Program-made: the position numbers and the translations under genes
Source of the DNA: Nostoc sp. CHAB 5715
Lineage (GTDB): Bacteria > Cyanobacteriota > Cyanobacteriia > Cyanobacteriales > Nostocaceae
DNA length: 9,228 bases
Assembly: GCF_020829685.1 (NCBI RefSeq)
Contig: NZ_JAIVFR010000195.1
Coordinates: 1-9,228, forward strand
Direction of reading: 5' to 3'
Notes under the pieces: generated by a model
Told to the model about the DNA's origin: nothing
Seen by the model: only the letters and a program-made list of their open reading frames with translations
The model's database searches: none
Part shown: one piece after another, positions 5,023 through 9,228 of the stretch
Layout of the letters: each line of letters begins with the position of its first letter
How positions within the stretch are numbered: the first letter of the stretch is position 1

Positions 5023-5481
5023 GGAAGTAAACAACAGCTTTAACCGTAGAGCCAATCATTTGCTGCGTTCACTTCAGCTTTGTGGCGGTTGTGTGCCATA
5101 CAGAAAACCAACCGAAGCGGGCAGAAACCTTGGTTACGAGGTGGGCAGCACGAGACATCGTTCTCTCAATCCACTTTTCGTCAGCGCCATGATGGGCTTT
5201 CCCAACAGTTGGGTAGATATCTCATGCGACAGTCAGACCTTGACAGATGGCTGTGTGCTGCCACAATCCCCAGTTTCAGTCGGCTCACTCGTAATGAAAT
5301 TGCAGCGCTTACGAGCAATGAGCTTGCAGAATATTGCCAACTCTATAGACAATACCAAAGTCTCAGAAGACAACACAAACAACAGCTGATGGCTCTGGGG
5401 AATGCCATTGTCCCTCAATGTGCTGCACCTATCTTTGAGCGACTCAAAAGAATTTTATCCCAACAACAGAAAAACGCATGA
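5015..5481 (+). pseudogene. C-terminal part of a DNA cytosine-5 methyltransferase-like protein, frameshifted
   Basis: The frame opened at ATG 5015 contains YEVGSTRHRSLNPLFVSAMM followed by GFPNSWVDIS, matching the conserved 'LNP.FVE..MGFP..W' block near the C-terminus of C5-cytosine methyltransferases. That frame runs out at 5389. A second frame carries the logical continuation: RLTRNEIAALTSNELAEYC, then LMALGNAIVPQCAAPIFERL (motif X, normally 'GNAVVPQ'), ending TGA 5479-5481. One frameshift between about 5215 and 5300 would unite them. The second frame's end overlaps the next start as ATGA, which argues that the joined reading was the ancestral one. The AdoMet site and catalytic PC motif are absent, so it cannot methylate alone. 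Short tails of this kind occur as separate genes in Nostoc; whether this one was ever part of a full enzyme is open. I saw no correctly phased slippery heptamer for programmed shifting. Confidence 0.55.
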
Positions 5482-5936
5482 TTGAGTTAATTACTGCCCT
5501 TGAAACAAGCTGGTATATCTCTCCACCTTGGGGTCAAACAATTCCACCTGTTGCAGTTAATTTACTGGAGAGAGTATACCTCAGAACTACGAGAACATTC
5601 GGCTACTGCTGCGGTATTCAGTGGAAACATGAATGCTGGCTTTATTCAATTGATTGCGGTAAAAAAATCCTTCACGCCACACAAAACCAAATCATCGGGA
5701 CTGGAGAATTAGAAGCCATCAGTGTGCAAAAACCTGCTTTCGTTCTGGGCGAAATAGTGATGCTCTGTTCTCACGATAAAGGAACAAAGCAACGGTTGAT
5801 TCTGGGGATTGCGCTGGTGAATAATTCTTGGTTTTATGTCGTTGAATTGGTATCGCCAACGTTAACTCAATCACTGACTATATGCAATCGTTTCTCACTA
5901 GTCGGTGAAAAAAGTTTGGTGCGGGTATTGAAATAA
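5478..5936 (+). CDS. DUF1392 family protein, 152 aa
   Basis: ATG at 5478 overlaps the preceding TGA as ATGA. The product has LETSWYISPPWGQTIPPV (residues 8-25), LLERVYLRT, FGYCCGIQWKHECWLYSIDC (41-60), IIGTGELEAISVQKPAFVLG (72-91), KQRLILGIALVNNSWFYVVE and GEKSLVRV at the end. I recognise this as DUF1392, a family essentially limited to Nostoc and relatives, with many copies per genome and no known function. No signal peptide or membrane segment is visible; the pattern suggests a small all-beta fold. Length looks complete. Its coupling to the methyltransferase-like tail and proximity to the 108-aa gene recall gene neighbourhoods I associate with Nostocales plasmids and islands. Confidence 0.8.
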   Translation: MIELITALETSWYISPPWGQTIPPVAVNLLERVYLRTTRTFGYCCGIQWKHECWLYSIDCGKKILHATQNQIIGTGELEAISVQKPAFVLGEIVMLCSHDKGTKQRLILGIALVNNSWFYVVELVSPTLTQSLTICNRFSLVGEKSLVRVLK

Positions 5937-5971
5937 TTCTCTCTAATCACACAACGAAAAATTATCACCTT

Positions 5972-6379
5972 ATGTCACAAATTGAAATCGCCGAAATCAT
6001 AGAGCAAATCAAACAAGAAATTGAAGTTGACGCTAGTGGTCAAGTGAAAGCTAGTCTTCGGGCAACTGCAAGACTTGCCAGGGTCAGCGCTGCGGCAATT
6101 CTCAAGACCTTAGACAGTGTTAACCTAGAACCTTCTAAACTGGCTCAAATGCTTATGGAATCAGGCTTTGAAGCTGTTAACCTAACCGAATGGAGAACTG
6201 TCGGTATCCCTGATATGGCGATCGCAATCATTTTAGAATACTACGCTTACGAGGCAATAGCGATCGCCTACGGCGGGCGCTTGCGCCATCGCACAGAAAT
6301 TGCTGGAGAAACCCAAACATTAGATGAGCCTGTTGGGGGCTGGAAGGGCAAAAAGATTGAAATTACGCCAGGGGCTTGA
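5972..6379 (+). CDS. Conserved cyanobacterial protein, C-terminus altered by a repeat, 135 aa
   Basis: Residues 1-95 look like a known Nostocales family: IAEIIEQIKQEIEVDASGQV, KASLRATARLARVSAAAILK, LAQMLMESGFEAVNLTEW, VGIPDMAIAIILEYYAYEA. The central ATARLARVSAAAI has the look of a helix-turn-helix or MerR-like 'learned-gene' motif, so DNA binding is possible but not shown. Relatives, from memory, continue after EYY..EA with a sequence ending near 'W.Q...GW'. Here, from residue 96, a dispersed repeat (6260-6293) is read as AIAYGGRLRHR and the final residues (GWKGKKIEITPGA) overlap another gene in a different frame. The last 40 residues are therefore probably not native. No clear ribosome site precedes ATG 5972. 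Confidence 0.6.
   Translation: MSQIEIAEIIEQIKQEIEVDASGQVKASLRATARLARVSAAAILKTLDSVNLEPSKLAQMLMESGFEAVNLTEWRTVGIPDMAIAIILEYYAYEAIAIAYGGRLRHRTEIAGETQTLDEPVGGWKGKKIEITPGA
6260..6293. repeat. GC-rich dispersed repeat with HIP1, inside the 5972-6379 gene
   Basis: The segment starts with HIP1 (GCGATCGC), continues CTACGGCGGGCGCTTGCGCC and ends ATCGCA. It is of the same type as the repeats at 1890, 2291 and 2842, and alters the reading of the host gene's C-terminus. Confidence 0.55.
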
Positions 6380-6545
6380 AAGTGCGGGTCAGTTCTACAG
6401 TGAGCTAGTCTCCGCAGTTGGCGAGGCTATTGGGGTAGCTGATGGTGAGCCAATATGGAACTCCTACCTGGGGCAGTGGCAAGTTTGGGTTAACTTTGGA
6501 AGTGGATGTAAGTCGGTGGTGTGCTTCGGGAAGGTGGGAATGTAG
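6324..6545 (+). CDS. Small conserved protein, 73 aa
   Basis: The frame from ATG 6324 overlaps the 135-aa gene by 56 bases. The product reads LLGAGRAKRLKLRQGLESAG, QFYSELVSAVGEAIGV, LGQWQVWVNFGSGCKSVVCF. The basic N-terminal helix followed by a short Trp-rich strand region looks like a genuine small protein, and I vaguely recall cyanobacterial relatives with 'LR.GLE.AGQFY' and 'LGQWQVWV'. The function is unknown. Codon use is more GC-rich than in neighbouring genes. It may have been fused or adjacent to the 5972 gene before the repeat entered. GGAGA is about 14 bases from the start, further than usual, so the true start may differ. Confidence 0.5.
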   Translation: MSLLGAGRAKRLKLRQGLESAGQFYSELVSAVGEAIGVADGEPIWNSYLGQWQVWVNFGSGCKSVVCFGKVGM

Positions 6546-6594
6546 AGATCGAATAGATCGTCGCAGACATCGCTCTGACCAAATTCTCCCTACC

Positions 6595-6978
6595 TTATTT
6601 AATAAAAGGATTTTCAATCTTTAGTTCAGCAATCCCTTGAAAATCATTAGCATTTCTTGTAACCAAAAATGCGTCTTTATGTAGTGCAGTAGCAGCAATA
6701 ATTGCATCAGGAAGCTTAATTTTATACTGTCGTTTCAATTGGATTGTCTGCTCTTCAATCTCTCTTAACAAGGGAACTGAGTCAAACTGGGATAGTAAAT
6801 CTCTGATCGCTTGCTCTTCTTCTTTTTCAAAGCCTGCAAAACTTAATAATTCTATGTGGATAATCGGTGAGATCAGAACTTCGTGCAAATTGAGAAATTC
6901 TTCTGTAAAAAATGAATTAACTGTTGGTTCATCCGCAAGATAATAAATAAAAATATTTGTATCATATACGTATCTCAT
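6595..6978 (-). CDS. vapC: VapC-type PIN-domain toxin, 127 aa
   Basis: PIN domain from end to end: MRYVYDTNIFIYYLADE, ISPIIHIELLSF, KRQYKIKLPDAIIAATAL, LVTRNANDF. The expected acidic metal-binding residues are present at D6, E43, D91 and D112, so an active Mg2+-dependent ribonuclease is predicted. Family members cleave tRNA or rRNA and are held inactive by the partner antitoxin. I start at ATG 6978: AGGAG lies 8 bases upstream and the codon overlaps the antitoxin stop as ATGA. The in-frame GTG at 6987 lies inside that ribosome site and is rejected. It forms a two-gene operon with the antitoxin at 6975-7172 and faces the plus-strand 73-aa gene tail to tail. Confidence 0.88.
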   Translation of the reverse strand: MRYVYDTNIFIYYLADEPTVNSFFTEEFLNLHEVLISPIIHIELLSFAGFEKEEEQAIRDLLSQFDSVPLLREIEEQTIQLKRQYKIKLPDAIIAATALHKDAFLVTRNANDFQGIAELKIENPFIK

Positions 6979-7172
6979 TCGTCCCACTCCTGACGTACAG
7001 CATCTAAATAAGCCAGCATGGCTTCTTTTTTATGCTTTAAAAGCCCTTTAGCTTGAGAAACTTTTTTATAGTTTTTTTCCCAATCTAACAGCATTGATTC
7101 TGGTATATCTACTGTAATTGAATCTTCATCTTGATATATAAGATAATGTTTTGGTATTTTAATTATTGGCAC
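6975..7172 (-). CDS. Type II antitoxin, VapB-like, 65 aa
   Basis: The gene begins with GTG at 7172 (MPIIKIPKHYLIYQDEDSIT) with a weak AAGAGAA site about 8 bases upstream, and ends directly on the toxin start. The N-terminal half alternates hydrophobic and charged residues like a small beta-type DNA-binding domain (ITVDIPESMLLDWEKNY). The C-terminal half (VSQAKGLLKHKKEAMLAYL, DAVRQEWDE) is a charged amphipathic helix of the kind that wraps the PIN toxin. I do not recognise a specific antitoxin superfamily; the assignment rests on size, order and ATGA coupling to vapC. Like other antitoxins it probably represses its own promoter with the toxin as corepressor. Confidence 0.75.
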   Translation of the reverse strand: MPIIKIPKHYLIYQDEDSITVDIPESMLLDWEKNYKKVSQAKGLLKHKKEAMLAYLDAVRQEWDE

Positions 7173-7208
7173 AGTTAGATTCTCTTGTTTCTCAGATTTA
7201 TTGGTTTG

Positions 7209-7255
7209 ATTATAACGGATTTATTTTAATTCTTATCAAACTTGATGACTGTCAA
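7209..7255 (-). promoter_or_regulatory. Promoter of the vapBC operon
   Basis: On the minus strand a perfect TATAAT lies at 7214-7209, with TTGATA at 7239-7234 (19-base spacer), ending 36 bases before the GTG start. A second consensus -35, TTGACA at 7255-7250, is too distant to pair with this box. No clear palindromic operator is seen. Confidence 0.45.
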
Positions 7256-7296
7256 TAAATCTCTACTCTGTTTCATGAACCCAATTTATAAAAGAA

Positions 7297-7707
7297 GTGA
7301 GTGAACGCAATCGCTTGAGCATTTGCACTGACTGGAGCAATCATTCTACCGCGTGGTTAATGCGTCATCGGCTGGGACTTAGGGTTGTGCTGTTGGATCT
7401 CATGGCTGGGGTTGAGATTAAAGGCGACGAGGCGATGATTCAGGCTTTGGCTGAGTTCTCGAAACGCAACGCATCTCACGTTAAAGGCATTCTCAATCTG
7501 ACCATTCCGCTATCGGAGTCTGCTTTGTGGATTTTGGGACAGTATCTCTCGCAACTGGGCTTGTCTACTGAGTCACGAAGACCAATGGAGGATGGTCAGA
7601 GGGTTCGGTACTATCGGCTGAATACTGAGGATGTCGAGTTTATCCAGAACGTGCTGGATTATCGGCAGAGGCAACGGGAGGAGAAGGAAAGGAAACGCCA
7701 ACAGTAG
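7297..7707 (+). pseudogene. C-terminal remnant of a CyRepA1-type plasmid replication protein, 136 codons
   Basis: The frame has GTG at 7297 and reads NRLSICTDWSNHSTAWLMRH, RLGLRVVLLDLMAGVEIKGD, MIQALAEFSKRNASHVKGIL, NLTIPLSESALWILGQYLSQ, GQRVRYYRLNTEDVEFIQNV, with a charged tail YRQRQREEKERKRQQ. From memory this corresponds to the last part of large (around 1,000 residue) cyanobacterial plasmid replication proteins of the CyRepA1 type. The upstream in-frame sequence hits a TGA about 24 bases before GTG and similarity begins only at NRLSI, so the primase/helicase part is missing and nothing remains that could initiate replication. The remaining part may still be translated. The conserved region is dense and unbroken, so the truncation looks recent. 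Confidence 0.5.
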
Positions 7708-7779
7708 ACATTCGTGTATCATCATTGAGGTGTCAATTGTCGTTAGAGTTTTTTATCTTGAAAAAAGCATAAATCTTCT

Positions 7780-8475
7780 ATGCCTCGAAAAACCCCACCT
7801 TCATCCCATTCTACTCTTGAAACTCCGCTGGCTCTCTTTCAATTACATACCCGCTTACAGTTTCTAGAAAAAGAACACCAATCATTACTCAAACAGATTA
7901 AGAGAAAACGGACAGAACTGATTTTGAAACCAATTTTCCTCAGCGTGGCGTTCATGCTGGCGTGTGTTGTGCTGTTGATTATAGGGCAAGTAGGCAGTAA
8001 ACAGAATACTGCCATTGCTGCCAAGTTAACCCAAACGCCGCCAGCGCCTACAACTTTAACTGAAAATAATACTCTAATTGCGAGCAATACTATGTCTGAT
8101 GCTAATGCCGTAACTACCCCCTCGTCTGGTGATAATGTCGTAACTACCCCCTCTGGATTAAAGTATGTCGAGTTAAAAGAGGGGACTGGGACGACTCCTA
8201 AACCTGGACAAACGGTTGAAGTTCACTATGTCGGTACTCTAGAAGATGGTACTAAGTTTGATAGCTCACGCGATCGCGGCCAACCCTTCAGCTTTAAAAT
8301 AGGTGCTGGACAGGTAATCAAAGGTTGGGACGAAGGACTTAGCACTGTGAAAGTAGGCGGTCGTCGTCAGTTAATCATCCCCCCAGAGTTAGGTTATGGC
8401 TCTCGCGGTGCTGGTGGTGTAATTCCACCTAACGCCACTTTGCTGTTTGATGTGGAATTGCTGGGAGTTAAGTAG
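7780..8475 (+). CDS. FKBP-type peptidyl-prolyl cis-trans isomerase with a foreign N-terminal extension, 231 aa
   Basis: Residues 116-231 are a complete FKBP domain: [86 protein letters not shown]. The binding-pocket residues of FKBP12 all have counterparts: Y150, F160, D161, F172, V179, I180, W183, Y206, F223. A single membrane segment (about 51-70, [20 protein letters not shown]) and a Thr/Pro/Ala/Asn linker precede it, as usual for cyanobacterial membrane-anchored or lumenal/periplasmic FKBPs, which begin 'MK..FLS...ML'. Here residues 1-47 ([35 protein letters not shown]) are a coiled coil that I recall from an unrelated cyanobacterial J-domain-associated protein. The FKBP start seems replaced by TTG at 7924 in frame. 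The extension would lie in the cytoplasm. A VTTPS repeat in the linker comes from a short duplicated stretch (8109-8155). No clear ribosome site precedes 7780. Confidence 0.85.
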   Translation: MPRKTPPSSHSTLETPLALFQLHTRLQFLEKEHQSLLKQIKRKRTELILKPIFLSVAFMLACVVLLIIGQVGSKQNTAIAAKLTQTPPAPTTLTENNTLIASNTMSDANAVTTPSSGDNVVTTPSGLKYVELKEGTGTTPKPGQTVEVHYVGTLEDGTKFDSSRDRGQPFSFKIGAGQVIKGWDEGLSTVKVGGRRQLIIPPELGYGSRGAGGVIPPNATLLFDVELLGVK

Positions 8476-8477
8476 AA

Positions 8478-8554
8478 ACTAGGGCATGGGGGTGCTGAGT
8501 TAGGAGTTAGGAATTCTCTCTTCTCCTCTCTTTCCCTAGTCCCCAGTCCCTAAT
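8478..8554. repeat. Short tandem heptamer repeats between the FKBP gene and dnaB
   Basis: GAGTTAG occurs twice in tandem (8497-8503, 8504-8510). CCCTAGT, CCCCAGT, CCCTAAT stand in tandem at 8534-8554. ACTAGGG at 8478-8484 is the inverted copy of CCCTAGT at 8534-8540, so the spacer could fold into a loose hairpin between the convergent genes. This is typical of cyanobacterial short tandemly repeated repetitive sequences. Confidence 0.6.
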
Positions 8555-8580
8555 TCAATAATTATTATCTAGCTAAATTT

Positions 8581-9129
8581 TTATAGTTTGTAATTTAGAA
8601 ACTTTGTAAAGTGTGGATTAAACTTTAGTTTTGCAGTACCTATAGGCCCGTTGCGGTGTTTAGCTATAATCACTTCTGCAATGCCGCGATCAGGTGTATT
8701 TGGATCGTAATATTCATCGCGGTATAACATGATTACTAAATCCGCGTCCTGTTCAATCGAACCGGATTCTCTCAAATCTGACAACATCGGGCGTTTGTTA
8801 GTACGAGATTCTACACCTCGACTCAATTGAGATAAAGCAATAACTGGTACAGATAATTCCCGCGCTAAACCTTTGAGTTGACGCGTAATTTTTGACAATT
8901 CTTGTACGCGATTATCACCTGCTCCTTCCATCAATTGCAAGTAATCTATTACAATTAATCCTAATTCAGTTCCAACTTCGGCTTGCAGTCTTCTTGCCTG
9001 ACTACGCATTTGTGTAACTGTAATATTTGGCGTGTCGTCAATATAAATTGGCATCTCCGAGAGGAGACGAACAGCACGACTTAAAGGTTCCCACTGTGTT
9101 TGACTCAGGCGTCCACTCCGCAGATAACT
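8581..9129 (-). pseudogene. dnaB: C-terminal part of replicative DNA helicase DnaB, 5' part missing
   Basis: From YLRSGRLSQTQWEPLSR (starting about 9129) to the TAA at 8581-8583 this is a clean RecA-type DnaB helicase core: IYIDDTPNITVTQMRSQARR, Walker B LIVIDYLQL, NRVQELSKITRQLKGLAREL, IALSQLSRGVE, DLRESGSIEQDADLVIMLY, and KHRNGP with the arginine/lysine finger. About 181 of the usual 450 or so residues remain. Upstream, where DnaB should read '...SLEMS..QL..RLL..E.GI.S', the frame gives MSKLFMVIKPLLISKIWEYS with a TAG just before. The N-terminal domain and Walker A are therefore not contiguous. Without Walker A the fragment cannot hydrolyse ATP. The well-known cyanobacterial intein site between DLRESG and SIEQDAD is empty. 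It may be a truncated second dnaB or the 3' end of an interrupted one. Confidence 0.75.
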
Positions 9130-9228
9130 GTATTCCCAAATTTTTGATATAAGCAATGGTTTTATTACCATAAATAATTTCGACATTAGCTATAGCAAAA
9201 GGTTCAGGCGATCGCCCCATTTCAATCA
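9130..9228 (-). other. Unidentified frame running into the DnaB fragment from the right edge
   Basis: On the minus strand a frame open to the window edge reads IEMGRSPEPFAIANVEIIYG, NKTIAYIKNLGIQ and then crosses into dnaB out of frame, ending near 9038. Its composition looks protein-like, better than the dnaB frame, which has a TAG here. It may be the end of the sequence that interrupted dnaB. I do not recognise the family. A HIP1 octamer lies at 9208-9215. Confidence 0.25.

Noticed and set aside
5198..5204. TTTCCCA as a -1 ribosomal slippery heptamer in the methyltransferase-like gene
   Set aside because: The incoming frame reads TTT CCC, not T TTC CCA, so the phase is wrong for -1 slippage.
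8743..8778. Intein at the standard cyanobacterial DnaB site (DLRESG/SIEQDAD)
   Set aside because: The sequence is continuous across the site, so no intein is present there.
1..9228. tRNA or rRNA genes
   Set aside because: I saw no cloverleaf with T-arm GGTTCRANYCC and no rRNA core sequences on either strand by eye.

Overview
The window almost certainly comes from a filamentous, heterocyst-type cyanobacterium (Nostoc/Anabaena/Calothrix-like). I count nine copies of the HIP1 octamer GCGATCGC in 9.2 kb (starts 1552, 1761, 1890, 2037, 4142, 6218, 6260, 8270, 9208). There are also short tandem repeats of 7 and 8 bases and GC-rich dispersed repeats of about 30 bases. Several proteins belong to families I know only from Nostocales, often from plasmids or islands: DUF1392, a CyRepA1-like tail, and orphan families. 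All family assignments are from memory of protein families; no search was run.

Layout. 1-1500 is a patchwork of broken genes: a scrap of a filamentous-hemagglutinin-type repeat joined to a beheaded antitoxin-like gene, the C-terminal tail of a plasmid/phage-type conserved protein, an intact 58-aa ORF, and a pseudogene of a pRiA4b-ORF3-like protein with a nonsense codon and an out-of-frame deletion. 1500-3130 holds two minus-strand paralogues of the same plasmid-type family. Both carry a dispersed repeat after the codons for EEYC; one is then truncated and the other has lost its C-terminus to an inverted-repeat/STRR element. 3330-3603 is a small XRE repressor with a likely autoregulatory operator. 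3650-6545 is a plus-strand run of orphan cyanobacterial genes (SAP-like 267-aa protein, 108-aa protein, frameshifted cytosine-methyltransferase tail, DUF1392 protein, a 135-aa protein and a 73-aa protein), several coupled by short overlaps. 6595-7172 is a complete VapBC-type toxin-antitoxin pair. 7297-7707 is a C-terminal remnant of a plasmid replication protein. 7780-8475 is an FKBP-type prolyl isomerase whose N-terminus appears to come from another gene. 8581-9129 is the C-terminal half of a DnaB helicase, cut off abruptly.

Functionally, only the XRE regulator, the VapBC pair, the FKBP and some of the orphan operon look like working genes. The strongest message is structural: at least eight gene fragments or fusions lie in 9 kb, which fits a plasmid-derived or island region that repeatedly recombined. 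The most interesting items are the chimeric FKBP, the repeat placed at the same codon in two paralogues, the inverted-repeat element that writes a new C-terminus, and the DnaB break.
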